Positions 10,477 to 19,492 of a DNA stretch of 64,000 bases are shown here, piece after piece. The notes under the pieces are model-generated. The model searched no databases. It worked only from the letters and a program-made list of their open reading frames with translations, and was not told the DNA's origin. The position numbers and the translations under genes were made by a program. This DNA comes from Lujinxingia litoralis. Its GTDB lineage: Bacteria; Myxococcota_A; Bradymonadia; Bradymonadales; Bradymonadaceae. The DNA is taken from the NCBI RefSeq assembly GCF_003260125.1, contig NZ_QHKO01000001.1, positions 434,001-498,000 on the forward strand, in the 5' to 3' direction. How positions within the stretch are numbered: the stretch's first letter is position 1; every line of letters starts with the position of its first letter.

Positions 10477-12519
10477 TCACTGCGGGTTGCTATCCGGCTT
10501 GGAGTTCACCTGGAAGTGACGGTACGACACCGCCACAAAGTTGATCGGCGCATCTTCCGGATCGTCGTCGCTCGGGCGGTACTCTCCAAAGAACGCAATG
10601 GAGTTGGTCGCCGCAAAGTAATCGAAGCCATTGATACGGCTGCGCGGCACCCACTGCCCGTCCTTGAACACGCGCAGCGAGCTCGAAAGCGGCACGTCCG
10701 GAAGCACGTAGTTCGCCGCCCGACCGGTGGCCGCGATGATGATGTCGTTGATCGACTCCTCGATGTTCGGCGAATCCAGCGAGTAGTAGTTCCCACCGGT
10801 GGCGGTGGCCACCTGACGGTAGGCCTCGCCATCATTGGTCACGATCGAGAACATCGTGGTCCGACCGGTGAAGAAGCCGATGAAGTCATTCATCAACGCC
10901 TGGCCCGCCGGCGTATTCAGCCCGCTGTTCTGGAAGGTCTGGGCTTCCTCATCGCTCATCAGCACCGTCACGATCTCGGCGTTGGGGCGAATCCGCAGCT
11001 CGGCCGGCGCCAGGTTGCTGCTCATGTACTCAATGGCCGAGCGCGCATTCTTGATGCCGTACTCCGCGCCACCGAAATCACCGGAGCAGCCGTTGCACGC
11101 CACAACCCACTCCTCGATCTCCTCCAGGAAGCTGGCCTGATCGCGGTGCCAACCCGGCGGGTTGCGCAGCTCTCCCTGACCGCCCTGCCACATGTTGGTC
11201 ACGCCCAGGCGGTAATCGAGCGGCGTGTTGCGCAGCTCGGCAAAGAAGCCCTCGGCCACATCGCGCACCCGATCAAAGTCATCGCTCATCGAGCCCGACT
11301 GGTCGAGCACCCACAGAAACTCCACCTGCGGGATCTCCTCCACCGGCGGGAAGCGCGTGCAGCGCAACACGTCGGCAGCCGTCGCCGTGGCCAGCCCGGT
11401 GGTGTTGGTGAGGTCATCCATGCGGAACTTGGTCTTGTCCTGACTCTCGTACTTGGTGTCCGGAGCCAGCGCCACCAGCGTGATCAGCTGATGCTGTCGC
11501 AACACCGTGGTCAAGTAGACGCGATACTCGGTGTAGGTGTTCCCGCTGGTCGAAGGCAGCCCGCTGATATCACCGCTGCCAAAGGGAGCCACGCCCGCCA
11601 GCAGATGATCGCGCATCGCCCGCGCCGAGCGCGGCTGCGGCGAACGCAGCAGGTAGCGGCTCACCGCCGCGCTGTTGTAATCGTGCGTGCTGAACTCCCC
11701 GCCGATCACCTCCTGCACCACCGTGGACACACTCCCGATAAGCTGGCGCTTGAGCTGCACGGCCTGCACCGCCGAGCTCACCCCGTCGGTCGATTGCGAG
11801 AGGATAAACCCGGCGACCTCGTTGGCCGGGTCATCAAACACCGCCGCGGCCTGGCGGTTCTCCACGCTGGCGCCCGAAATCGTCAGGTTGGTGTAGTTTG
11901 CAAACGCCGGCGGCAGACCCACCCCCCAGTTCCCCACACCGTTCACAAAAAACTCGGTGGGCTCACTGGCCGGCTCATCGCAGGCACTGACCACCCAGAG
12001 GTCGCCGTCTCGGCAGGCCTCCGGATTGGGGTAGTAATGCGCCGGGTAGCTGCACACGTTAAGAGGATCGAGCTTGAGCAGCTCCTCCTCATCGTCGTTC
12101 ACCCCGTCGGCATCGCTGTCTGCGGCGCAAGGGTCGGTGCCCAGCTGCAGCTCTTCCAGATCGCTGAGCGTATCGCCGTCGCTGTCGTGATCGAACTCAT
12201 CGGTGCACAGCTCTCGCTCCTCGCAATCCGAGAGCCCGTCCTGGTCGGCGTCGCGCTGCCACCCCTCACCACCCGGCTCACAGTAATCCACTTCCTCGAC
12301 ATCCGGCTCCCCACCGCCGTCCACATCGGGCTCTTCCGTATCGGGATCTTCCACGTCGGGCTCGACATCGCTGTCGGGGCCTGCATCACCCGCGTCAGGA
12401 TGCTCGATGTCGGTATCCGGAACCTGCCCTTCACCGTCGGGGTCGGAACAGGCCGGCGTCCACAACACCAGCGCCAGAGCCAGCGCCAGATAATTCCTAC
12501 CGAAAGACGTCTTCTTCAT
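10477..12519 (-). CDS. Lipoprotein with thrombospondin type-3-like repeats and VWA domain
   Basis: The product (680 aa) has a signal peptide ending in TPAC (Cys24), an atypical lipobox. Next come an Asp/Glu/Pro-rich stalk and Asp-rich calcium-binding repeats at ~90-150 (DQDGLSDCEERELC, DSDGDTLSDLEE, DSDADGVNDDEE). A VWA domain lies at ~400-620 with an intact metal site (DQSGSMS, residues ~403-409). Such proteins are usually cell-surface and bind ligands through a divalent metal; the partner here is unknown. I used the ATG at 12519 because the hydrophobic signal starts there; an upstream in-frame start adds only a Pro-rich leader. A CNGCSG motif and NN-rich C-terminus are also present. Confidence 0.85.
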   Translation of the reverse strand: MKKTSFGRNYLALALALVLWTPACSDPDGEGQVPDTDIEHPDAGDAGPDSDVEPDVEDPDTEEPDVDGGGEPDVEEVDYCEPGGEGWQRDADQDGLSDCEERELCTDEFDHDSDGDTLSDLEELQLGTDPCAADSDADGVNDDEEELLKLDPLNVCSYPAHYYPNPEACRDGDLWVVSACDEPASEPTEFFVNGVGNWGVGLPPAFANYTNLTISGASVENRQAAAVFDDPANEVAGFILSQSTDGVSSAVQAVQLKRQLIGSVSTVVQEVIGGEFSTHDYNSAAVSRYLLRSPQPRSARAMRDHLLAGVAPFGSGDISGLPSTSGNTYTEYRVYLTTVLRQHQLITLVALAPDTKYESQDKTKFRMDDLTNTTGLATATAADVLRCTRFPPVEEIPQVEFLWVLDQSGSMSDDFDRVRDVAEGFFAELRNTPLDYRLGVTNMWQGGQGELRNPPGWHRDQASFLEEIEEWVVACNGCSGDFGGAEYGIKNARSAIEYMSSNLAPAELRIRPNAEIVTVLMSDEEAQTFQNSGLNTPAGQALMNDFIGFFTGRTTMFSIVTNDGEAYRQVATATGGNYYSLDSPNIEESINDIIIAATGRAANYVLPDVPLSSSLRVFKDGQWVPRSRINGFDYFAATNSIAFFGEYRPSDDDPEDAPINFVAVSYRHFQVNSKPDSNPQ

Positions 12520-12704
12520 AAGTTGTCCGGGTGAACAGATGCGGAGAGGGGCTGCGTTGGGGAGTGCAGCAGGAGGGAGGGGATTGCAGGTGGGGGCCCG
12601 CAAAAGGGGCTCCCGATGTGGTACCAGAAAGACTCAATCATTTCAAAAGGATCGAGTTATCCGGACCTGGACACGCCGAGTTCGGCGTCGATCGGGCATC
12701 GGGA

Positions 12705-13106
12705 TCAGCGCCCGAAAGTCACCGAAGGCCGGGGCTGAAACTCGGCGCGGGCCGGGGGCTCCACCGGGCTCATGCGCACCACCAGATCGCCGGGGTATTT
12801 GCCAAAAAATACCAGCGGCCACATGGTGCCCAGCGTGCACACGCACGCCACCCAGCTCTTGGAGTTCGCCTTCGCTTCCAGCTCCACCACCCGGGGATGA
12901 TACCCCTCCATCGAAAGGTGGTAAGAGCGGCGACTGAAGAACCAGGGCAGGTCTCGCACCTGCACCGGTGTCTCCCCGGCGTAGCGCTCGCCATCAATGA
13001 TCAGCGTCGCTCCGGCCGGCTGGCTCTCAATCAGCGTGGTCGAGGCGCAGGCACTGCTCATCAGCAGCAGCGCCGCGAGCAAACCCTTTTTCATCAGCGC
13101 GCGCAT
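12705..13106 (-). CDS. PEGA-domain lipoprotein
   Basis: This 133-aa protein has a short signal peptide and a Cys at position 20 (SSAC), followed by a PEGA-like beta domain (residues ~25-75: SQPAGATLIIDGERYAGETP). PEGA domains are small surface or periplasmic beta-sandwiches often found in lipoproteins of this group. A hydrophobic stretch (SWVACVCTLGTMWPLVFFG) follows and may be a membrane-associated hairpin. The start MRALMKKG was preferred over the longer frame starting at 13211, which has no signal sequence. It is transcribed away from the DksA-like gene. Confidence 0.75.
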   Translation of the reverse strand: MRALMKKGLLAALLLMSSACASTTLIESQPAGATLIIDGERYAGETPVQVRDLPWFFSRRSYHLSMEGYHPRVVELEAKANSKSWVACVCTLGTMWPLVFFGKYPGDLVVRMSPVEPPARAEFQPRPSVTFGR

Positions 13107-13204
13107 AGGCAACTCAGCGTGTCTTGGTGAAAGTGGCGTCACACAACGACGCCACGGAGAGGCACACTGACACGATTTAACGCCTGCTTCAACTTCAAGG
13201 CCCC

Positions 13205-13248
13205 ACTTCAAAGCCGGCAGCGACTGGGAAGCCGGCCGGCTTTGAAGT
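13205..13248. repeat. Perfect 14-bp inverted repeat in a divergent promoter region
   Basis: ACTTCAAAGCCGGC (13205-13218) is repeated inverted at 13235-13248 with a 16-bp spacer. It lies between the divergent PEGA lipoprotein and DksA-like genes and has no T-tract, so it looks more like an operator or mRNA structure than a terminator. Extra CTTCAA copies lie just to its left (13187-13200). Confidence 0.6.
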
Positions 13249-13336
13249 ACGCTCGGGCGGACTGCTGTCTATATTCGGCCTGAGCCGGTCGGCGGCGCTC
13301 CCAGCCCCGCCCCTTGACGTACATACGAGGTACCCG

Positions 13337-13747
13337 ATGAGCGAACAAAGCGACTACCCCGAGGCCTTTCTCGACGAGATGCGCCAGGAACTGGAGGCCC
13401 AGCGCCAGGAACTGGTACGCAGCAGCACCGTGACCTTCCACGACATGCGCGATCGGGAGCGCGAGCCCCGCGACTCCATCGACGAATCCAACGATGAACA
13501 GGGCAACGCCACCGAGCTGCGCCTCAAAGATCGCGAACGCCTCCTCCTGGCAAAAGTCAACGACGCGCTCTACCGGATGGACACCGGCGACTACGGCGTC
13601 TGCGAGGAGTGCGGCGTCCTCATCGGCGAGGCCCGACTGCGCGCCCGCCCCATGGCCGAACTCTGCATTGATTGTAAAGAAGATCAGGAGCGCGAGGAGC
13701 GCCGCCTTCATGCCTCGCGCCCCGGGATGTTCTCGGCACTGGAGTAG
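13337..13747 (+). CDS. DksA/TraR-type zinc-finger transcription factor
   Basis: The 136-aa protein belongs to the DksA/TraR family, which enters the RNA polymerase secondary channel and, in DksA, works with ppGpp. The N-terminal ~75 residues are a long charged helical hairpin. The tip carries D46-S-I-D49, comparable to the DxxDxA tip of DksA but with Ser at the Ala position. The C4 zinc finger is intact: C89-x2-C92 and C110-x2-C113. Its length fits DksA-like proteins (E. coli DksA is 151 aa). It is a single gene with its own strong terminator, divergent from the PEGA lipoprotein gene. Confidence 0.88.
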   Translation: MSEQSDYPEAFLDEMRQELEAQRQELVRSSTVTFHDMRDREREPRDSIDESNDEQGNATELRLKDRERLLLAKVNDALYRMDTGDYGVCEECGVLIGEARLRARPMAELCIDCKEDQEREERRLHASRPGMFSALE

Positions 13748-13780
13748 ACCGGCCAGCCGGGGCTGCCATCGCCTTCTCCC

Positions 13781-13819
13781 AAAAAAGCCGGCGCCCCGAA
13801 ATCGGGCGCCGGCTTTTTT
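13781..13819. terminator. Bidirectional rho-independent terminator
   Basis: AAAAAAGCCGGCGCCC (13781-13796) pairs perfectly with GGGCGCCGGCTTTTTT (13804-13819) around a 7-nt loop, between the convergent DksA-like and acetyltransferase genes. Confidence 0.92.
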
Positions 13820-13853
13820 ACATCCTCACTCCGGGCTCCCCCCCCCCGTGGTC

Positions 13854-14645
13854 CTAGCGCTCGGTGGCCTTGGACCAGCGCCCCTCGTAGAAGCGGTTGT
13901 TGGCCTTAAATCCGAAGTTTTCATACATCTTGATCGCCGGAGCATTCTCGGCCTGCACGTTGAGCGCCACCAGGGAGACCCGCTCAAAGAGCTCCTCCAA
14001 AAGGCGTGCCGTACACGCGGTGGCCAGCCCCTCGCCGCGCCGCTCCGAATGCGTCACCAGGTTGCCGATCACCGCGATATCGTGCGCCTCACTCACCACA
14101 TGCACCCCGGCGATGCTGACCAGGGCGCCCTCCGCATCGCGAATCCCAAAATAGAGCCCGGTCTCCAGCTGGTAGGGCTCAAAGAAATTATCGGGGTAGT
14201 GTTCATAGAGCGCCATGATCTGGGCGGTATCGCGGTGTCCCAGCCGCTCCACCCGCGCGTCGCGCTCCCCGGGCTGAAAATGCTCGCGCTCCAGCCCCAT
14301 CCGGATCATCGCCTCGGCCTGCCCCAGCTCAAAGGCCGAGGTCAAGCCGCCCATCTGCGTCTCCAGCACATGGAAGTGGAAACGCTCCGGAACCTCCTCG
14401 TAACAGGCCTCCAGAAACTCAGACAGGTCCTCCCCGCGACCGCTGGTAAAGACCACCGGCAGGCTCAACCCGCGATAGACCAACATCAGGTGGGCAACCT
14501 GGCCGCTCTCATCGCGCGCCCCATACCACCGGCAGAACTGAAAGTAGGCCGGGTCGAGGTTCCCCAGCAAATAGGCATTGGCCAGGCGATCCTGAACCAA
14601 AAACTCTCGCAGTTCATCGCGCTGGGTTAGCTCTTCGACAGCCAT
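13854..14645 (-). CDS. GNAT-family N-acetyltransferase
   Basis: The 263-aa protein has a C-terminal GNAT acetyltransferase fold (residues ~125-255). The acetyl-CoA-binding motif is HSERRGEGLATA, followed by the typical VSLVALNVQAENAPAIKMYENFGF ending. The N-terminal half (~1-120) is a second, more divergent alpha/beta domain (LANAYLLGNLDPAYF), as in two-domain GNAT proteins. The acceptor substrate is unknown. I chose MAVEELTQ at 14645 because CGGAG sits 6 bp upstream; the frame extends 8 codons further without a ribosome-binding site. Confidence 0.85.
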   Translation of the reverse strand: MAVEELTQRDELREFLVQDRLANAYLLGNLDPAYFQFCRWYGARDESGQVAHLMLVYRGLSLPVVFTSGRGEDLSEFLEACYEEVPERFHFHVLETQMGGLTSAFELGQAEAMIRMGLEREHFQPGERDARVERLGHRDTAQIMALYEHYPDNFFEPYQLETGLYFGIRDAEGALVSIAGVHVVSEAHDIAVIGNLVTHSERRGEGLATACTARLLEELFERVSLVALNVQAENAPAIKMYENFGFKANNRFYEGRWSKATER

Positions 14646-14987
14646 GGACACTCCGGTTGCACGCACCACCGGCCGACAAGCTCAACAGGCAAGTCGGCCG
14701 GTGGCGGCGAAAATATGGTGCGGAGAACGACACCCCCCACCGGGGCGGCGTCGCCTTTATGTGCCATCAGCAGCGCGGGCCGACCGGGGGCTCCGTCTTG
14801 ATGGCATCGCCTAAGTTTACGTGGGCCCCGGGCCGGGAGCAATCGCCCGGGCCCGGGCATCTGTGGGGGCTCGTCCCCCATCCAAACATAAACGCCGGGT
14901 ATTTGCATTCCCGCGCGCCTTGCCATTCCTGACGACAGACGACATAACACTAACGGAACAAATTTACAGCTCCGAAGTTCTCTGGAT
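14646..14987. other. Structured intergenic region upstream of the helicase gene
   Basis: This 342-bp stretch between divergent genes has no credible gene. It contains several hairpins: a perfect 12-bp stem at 14666-14677/14693-14704, a GC stem at 14827-14834/14850-14857 and a 6-bp stem at 14864-14869/14875-14880. Short repeats TGCCATCA (14762-14769) and TGATGGCA are also complementary. It may hold promoters for both genes and leader-RNA structure. Confidence 0.5.
14920..14948 (+). promoter_or_regulatory. Putative sigma-70 promoter for the helicase gene
   Basis: TTGCCA (14920-14925) and CATAAC (14943-14948) are separated by 17 bp, with a predicted start about 33 bp before the first ATG. Both boxes match 4 of 6 consensus positions or better. 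Confidence 0.4.
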
Positions 14988-17495
14988 ATGATGACGATGA
15001 CTCAGGACTGGTTAAACCACCTCAACAACGCCCAACGTCAGGCGGTCACCCACCCGGCTGGCCCCCTGCTGGTGCTGGCCGGTGCCGGCAGCGGTAAGAC
15101 CCGCGTGCTCACCCACCGCATCGCCTACCTCATTGCCGAGGAAGGCGTGGCGCCTCACCAGATCGTGGCGATGACCTTTACCAACAAGGCCGCCCAGGAG
15201 ATGCGCGAGCGCGTCGACCACCTCCTGGAGGGACAGGCGCCGGGACAGGGCTCCCAGGTCACCATCTCGACCTTTCACAGCCTGGGCGCCCGCATTCTCC
15301 GCCGCCACGCCCCGGCCGCCGGTCTGAGCTGGAGCTTCTCGATCTACGACGACGCCGATCAGCGCCGGCTGATCACCCGCGTCCTGGATGAGGCCGGCGA
15401 TGAACGCGCCCGCGCCGATGTGCGCCGCCTCCAGAGTTACATCGATGCCTGCAAAAACCGGGGCTGGACCCCGGATCAGGCCCACGAACACGCTCACGAT
15501 GCCCGCGCCGAGGCCGACGCCGAGCTCTACGCCCACTACCAGCGCGCCCTGGCCCAGGCCGGCGCCGTCGACTTCGGCGACCTGATCCTCGGCGTGCTCT
15601 CCCTCTTTCGCAACCACCCCCAGCTGGCTCGCCAGTACAGCTCCCGCTGGCAACACGTGCTCGTCGACGAATTCCAGGACACCAACCCCGCCCAGTACGA
15701 GTTTCTCGATCATCTCACCTCGGTGCACAACAACCTCACCGTGGTCGGAGACGACGACCAGGCCATCTACCGCTGGCGCGGGGCCACCGTCGCCAACATC
15801 CTGGGATTTGAAGACGCCAACGAAAGCGCCGCCCGCGTCAAACTGGAGCAAAACTACCGCTCCACCTCCCTAATCCTGGAAGCCGCCAACGACGTCATCG
15901 CCCGCAACGACCGCCGCCACGCCAAAAAACTCTGGACCGAGCGCCAGGGCGGCGAACCGATCGTGGCCTTTACCGGCGCCGACGATCGCGAAGAAGCAGC
16001 CTACGTGGCCGAAACCATCTTCGATATGACCCGCCAGGGCGCGGACTACGACGACTTCGCGATCTTCTACCGCACCAACGCCCAGGGACGCCTCTTCGAG
16101 GAACAACTCCGCAGCTGGGGCGTGCCCTACCGCATCGTCGGAGGACTGAGCTTCTACGCGCGCGAAGAGATCAAAGATCTGCTGGCCTACCTGCGCTGCG
16201 CGCTCAACCCCAACGACGACGTGGCCACCGCCCGCGTGATCAACACCCCGCGGCGCGGCGTGGGCAAGACCACCCTGGAGAAGCTCGCCCAGGCCACCTC
16301 CGTCCAGGGGGTCGAGAGCCTGCAAAACGCCCTGCTCCTGGCCCTGGAAGATCGCCCCGCCCAGAATGACCTCTTTGCCACCCGCCGCCCTCGCCCCCGA
16401 AACCCCGCCGAGCGCATGCTCGTGGAGACCGTCGAAGAGCTCAGCGGCGTCTCCCGACGCGGCATCCAAGAGTTCTGGGAGATCCTCCAGGCCACCCGCG
16501 ACGATCTTCTGCACTACGAAGAACTCACCCCGATCCTGGAGCGCCTCATCGAGCGCATCTCCTACTTCGAGCATCTGGAGCGCACCGACTCCGAGAGCGC
16601 CGAAGACCGCATCCGTAACGTCGGCGAACTCCTCAGCGCGATCGAGGAGTTCGAGCGCGATCCCAACAGCATCGCCCTGATCGAAGCCGTCCAGGAGGCG
16701 ATGCCCGACGACCTCGATGACCTGCTCACCACCGCCCCGGCCTCCCTGCGCCTGCGAGCGTTTCTGGACCGCTCCGCCCTGGTCCAGAGCACCGACCAGG
16801 AGGGCGCCTCCGGACAGGCCGTCACCATGATGACCATTCACGGCTCCAAAGGCCTGGAGTTTCGCACCGTCTTTGTCGCCGGCCTCGAAGAAGAAACCTT
16901 CCCCAGCCTGCGCGATCAAAACGACGCCGAAGAACTCGCCGAAGAACGCCGCCTGGCCTACGTGGCCATCACCCGCGCCCGCGATCGCCTCTACCTGACC
17001 AACGCCCGACGACGCCGGGTCTACGGCCAGTTCAAAGACACCGTCCCCAGCCGTTTCCTGCTCGACATCGCCCCGGAGCGCCTGATCATCGACCCGCGCT
17101 CCGCAGCCAAAGAGCTCGACTACGCCCGGGACCGCCGCCAACGCCTGGGCCACCCGTCACACGAGTTCCCCGCGCCACAGATCCCCGCCCAGCACAGCCC
17201 GGGCTTTGACTTCAATCAGGCCCCCGCCGCCGATGAGGCCTTCTCCCAGGAGAGCTTCGCCCAGGAGCAGCCCGACTGGGAATCGAACTTCTCCCAGACC
17301 CCCGACGCCTGGGATGTTCGCACCACCCCCACTGGCGACGATCAACTGATCGGCGCCACGGTCAGCCACACAAAATTCGGCATCGGCGAAGTCGTCGCCA
17401 TCTCCGGTCAGGGCGACAAGGCTCGCCTGACCATTGATTTTCCGGCGGTCGGCCAGCAGACGGTGATCCGTAAATTCTTGAAAATACTCGGATAA
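14988..17495 (+). CDS. pcrA: ATP-dependent DNA helicase PcrA/UvrD (superfamily 1A)
   Basis: This 835-aa protein is a 3'-5' DNA helicase for nucleotide excision and mismatch repair and for removal of recombinase from DNA. All SF1A motifs are visible: Walker A LAGAGSGKT near the N-terminus, TFTNKAAQEM (Ia), VDEFQDTN (II), VGDDDQAIYRWRGA (III), QNYRS (IV), MTIHGSKGLEF (V) and VAITRARDRL (VI). The last ~50 residues (VSHTKFGIGEVVAISGQGD) form the PcrA-type Tudor-like RNA-polymerase-binding domain. Several ATGs cluster at the start (14988, 14991, 14997); I took the first. A strong terminator follows. Confidence 0.95.
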   Translation: MMTMTQDWLNHLNNAQRQAVTHPAGPLLVLAGAGSGKTRVLTHRIAYLIAEEGVAPHQIVAMTFTNKAAQEMRERVDHLLEGQAPGQGSQVTISTFHSLGARILRRHAPAAGLSWSFSIYDDADQRRLITRVLDEAGDERARADVRRLQSYIDACKNRGWTPDQAHEHAHDARAEADAELYAHYQRALAQAGAVDFGDLILGVLSLFRNHPQLARQYSSRWQHVLVDEFQDTNPAQYEFLDHLTSVHNNLTVVGDDDQAIYRWRGATVANILGFEDANESAARVKLEQNYRSTSLILEAANDVIARNDRRHAKKLWTERQGGEPIVAFTGADDREEAAYVAETIFDMTRQGADYDDFAIFYRTNAQGRLFEEQLRSWGVPYRIVGGLSFYAREEIKDLLAYLRCALNPNDDVATARVINTPRRGVGKTTLEKLAQATSVQGVESLQNALLLALEDRPAQNDLFATRRPRPRNPAERMLVETVEELSGVSRRGIQEFWEILQATRDDLLHYEELTPILERLIERISYFEHLERTDSESAEDRIRNVGELLSAIEEFERDPNSIALIEAVQEAMPDDLDDLLTTAPASLRLRAFLDRSALVQSTDQEGASGQAVTMMTIHGSKGLEFRTVFVAGLEEETFPSLRDQNDAEELAEERRLAYVAITRARDRLYLTNARRRRVYGQFKDTVPSRFLLDIAPERLIIDPRSAAKELDYARDRRQRLGHPSHEFPAPQIPAQHSPGFDFNQAPAADEAFSQESFAQEQPDWESNFSQTPDAWDVRTTPTGDDQLIGATVSHTKFGIGEVVAISGQGDKARLTIDFPAVGQQTVIRKFLKILG

Positions 17496-17536
17496 CCCTC
17501 CCCAAAAGATTCTCCGCGCCCCGGCGCACTCCCCAC

Positions 17537-17578
17537 AAAAAAGCCGCGCCCCCCGAAATTCGGGGGGCGCGGCTTTTT
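17537..17578. terminator. Bidirectional rho-independent terminator
   Basis: An 18-bp stem (17538-17555 with 17561-17578) with A- and T-tails and an AAATT loop separates the convergent helicase and isocitrate dehydrogenase genes. Confidence 0.92.
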
Positions 17579-17606
17579 CATTCAACGCTGGCAATATCCG
17601 GGGGGC

Positions 17607-18626
17607 TTAGCCCTCCTGAATCGCCGAGATCAGCGCCTGGGTGTACTGCTTGGTAGTGGCCTTGCCGCCCAGATCACCGGTGCGATTCTCCGGGTTGGCC
17701 ATCGTGGCGGTGATGGCCTTCTCCAGCAACTGGGCCTCGTCCACATAGCCCAGGTGACCGAGCATCATGCCCCCGGCCCGCATCAGCGCCGTGGGGTTGG
17801 CAACCCCCTTGCCGGCGATGTCGGGCGCAGTCCCGTGCACCGCTTCAAACATCGAGGCGCCTTCACCGATGTTGGCTCCCGGCGTCAGCCCCAGCCCACC
17901 GATCAGCCCGGCGGTCAGGTCGGAGAGGATGTCGCCGAAGAGGTTCTCGGTGACGATCACATCGAAGTTCTCCGGACGCATCACCAGCTGCATGCAGGCG
18001 TTGTCGACGATCATGTCTTCGAACTGAATATCGTCGTACTCCCGCGCAATGCTCTGCCCGACTTCCAGCAGAAGACCGTTGGTCTCCTTGAGGATGTTGG
18101 CCTTGTGCACCAGCGTCACCTTGGAGCGGCCCTCGCGGCGGGCAAAATCAAAGGCGTAACGCACGATGCGCTCACAGGCCCAGCGCGTCACCAGAATGAT
18201 CGACTCGGCCGCAGAACGGTTGGGCGGAATCACGTGCTCAATCCCGCAGTACGCACCCTCGGTGTTCTCACGCACCACCACGATGTCGACCTTGGTGTCG
18301 GAGAAACGCGTGGTCAGCGCCGGCGAAAGCCGGGCCGGACGCACGTTGGCGTACATGTCGAAATGCTTGCGGATCGCCACGTTGATGCTGCGGAAGCCGG
18401 TGCCGATCGGCGTCTCCAGCGGCCCCTTAAGCACGCACTGGTTGCGCGCAATGCTCAAGAGCGTCTCTTCGGGCAGCGGAGTTCCCAGGTCCTTAAAGCA
18501 CCCCGAGCCGGCGCGAACCTCTTCCCACTCCAGATCGACGCCCAGCGCTTCAATCACCGAAACCGTCGCATCGACGATCTCCGGACCAATCCCATCACCG
18601 CGAATCAGGGATACTTTACGGCTCAT
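17607..18626 (-). CDS. NAD-dependent isocitrate dehydrogenase / isopropylmalate dehydrogenase family
   Basis: This 339-aa beta-decarboxylating dehydrogenase probably oxidises isocitrate to 2-oxoglutarate in the TCA cycle. Family motifs are IRGDGIGPEI at the N-terminus, RENTEGAYCGIEH, the metal-binding NLFGDILSDLTAGLIGG and the cofactor motif HGTAPDIAGKG. FRSINVAIRKHFDMYANVRP places a Ser at the isocitrate-binding position and resembles the short NAD-type IDH of eukaryotes and some bacteria. LeuB or homoisocitrate dehydrogenase activity is less likely but not excluded. The ATG at 18626 has AGGGAG upstream; the frame remains open far upstream but without a signal of coding use. Confidence 0.88.
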   Translation of the reverse strand: MSRKVSLIRGDGIGPEIVDATVSVIEALGVDLEWEEVRAGSGCFKDLGTPLPEETLLSIARNQCVLKGPLETPIGTGFRSINVAIRKHFDMYANVRPARLSPALTTRFSDTKVDIVVVRENTEGAYCGIEHVIPPNRSAAESIILVTRWACERIVRYAFDFARREGRSKVTLVHKANILKETNGLLLEVGQSIAREYDDIQFEDMIVDNACMQLVMRPENFDVIVTENLFGDILSDLTAGLIGGLGLTPGANIGEGASMFEAVHGTAPDIAGKGVANPTALMRAGGMMLGHLGYVDEAQLLEKAITATMANPENRTGDLGGKATTKQYTQALISAIQEG

Positions 18627-18982
18627 GACAACTCCCTTCGTGATCGCCGCGCGTACGCGGCGTCTTTGACCATGTTCGATAGCTTCAGCGCGCGCGCAAC
18701 GATGTGCCGTGGAGGCTTCGAAGAGGCGCGCGGCGGCGACACCATAGAAGAGCCCCACCATCGGGGTCAATAGCCCGCCGAGCGCCGGCTTGCGCCGCCC
18801 TGCTTTTGCCCCGAACTCCCCCCGAAAACCGGCCACGCCCCGTGCAAAATCACGCTGATTTTTGGTGAAGCACCACCGGGAATTACATTCATAGTGTGAA
18901 TAGTGTTCTCGACTCAGGGCGGGGGGACCGACGTTCGGTGGCCTCCGGAGTCGACTTCTCGCGAAGCACAAGGAGGTCCACC
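18627..18982. other. Intergenic region between divergent genes
   Basis: This 356-bp stretch has no recognisable gene. The open frame extending the isocitrate dehydrogenase upstream has no family homology. One candidate plus-strand promoter (18862-18889) is listed separately. Confidence 0.5.
18862..18889 (+). promoter_or_regulatory. Putative sigma-70 promoter
   Basis: TTGGTG (18862-18867) and TACATT (18884-18889) are 16 bp apart, in a locally A/T-richer patch about 90 bp upstream of the next ATG. The -35 overlaps a small palindrome TGGTGAAGCACCA. Confidence 0.4.
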
Positions 18983-19492
18983 ATGGCACTGACCTGGGCA
19001 CCCCGATGGCTGGCCATGCTCTCTCTGGTGATGCTGGCCATCACTGCATTCTCTGCTCACGCTCGCGCCGAAGAACCCGCCCCGGCCCCGGATGCCGACG
19101 ATCCGGTGCTGGTCGCCGAAGACCGCGTCATCGAAGAACGCGAGCGCGAATCCCCACCGACCCAGGCCACCCAGGAGCGCGAGCGGCAGACCGTGATCAC
19201 CGACACCGAATCGCCCAACTACATGGGGGTCATCGCCCGCAACGCCTTTCTCGGCGGCGTGACCGGCGGCCTGGTCGGTACCGGGGTCTACCTGCTCAGC
19301 GGGCGCGAATACACGCCCTGGACCATCGCTTATGTCGCCGGGGGTGGCATTCTGGTGGGCGCGGCCGCCGGAATCGTAGAGCTCAGCGTGCGCGAACAAC
19401 GCACCTCTGATGCGCTGGCCGCCCGCCGTTACATGCTGGAGCGCGAACTTCCCAAAGCGGTGAATGTGCCGCTACTCAAGGTGAGTTTCTAA
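18983..19492 (+). CDS. Secreted or membrane protein with glycine-zipper segments
   Basis: I do not recognise the family of this 169-aa protein. It has a cleavable signal peptide (~1-29, ending AHARA), then a Pro/Glu/Arg-rich charged region. Two Gly/Ala-rich hydrophobic segments follow (AFLGGVTGGLVGTGVYLL and YVAGGGILVGAAAGIV) that look like a glycine-zipper hairpin inserted in a membrane, probably the outer membrane. The ATG at 18983 has a perfect AGGAGG at 18971-18976. A 31-codon gene with a similar ribosome-binding site lies just downstream. Confidence 0.75.
   Translation: MALTWAPRWLAMLSLVMLAITAFSAHARAEEPAPAPDADDPVLVAEDRVIEERERESPPTQATQERERQTVITDTESPNYMGVIARNAFLGGVTGGLVGTGVYLLSGREYTPWTIAYVAGGGILVGAAAGIVELSVREQRTSDALAARRYMLERELPKAVNVPLLKVSF

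Noticed and set aside
10516..12534. 672-codon plus-strand frame opposite the TSP3/VWA lipoprotein
   Set aside because: It is antisense to a gene with clear signal peptide, calcium-binding and VWA motifs. Its own translation is His/Arg-rich with no recognisable domain, typical of a shadow frame in GC-rich DNA.
18627..19001. N-terminal extension of the isocitrate dehydrogenase
   Set aside because: The family N-terminus begins at the ATG at 18626 with a good ribosome-binding site; the extension is Arg-rich and unrelated.
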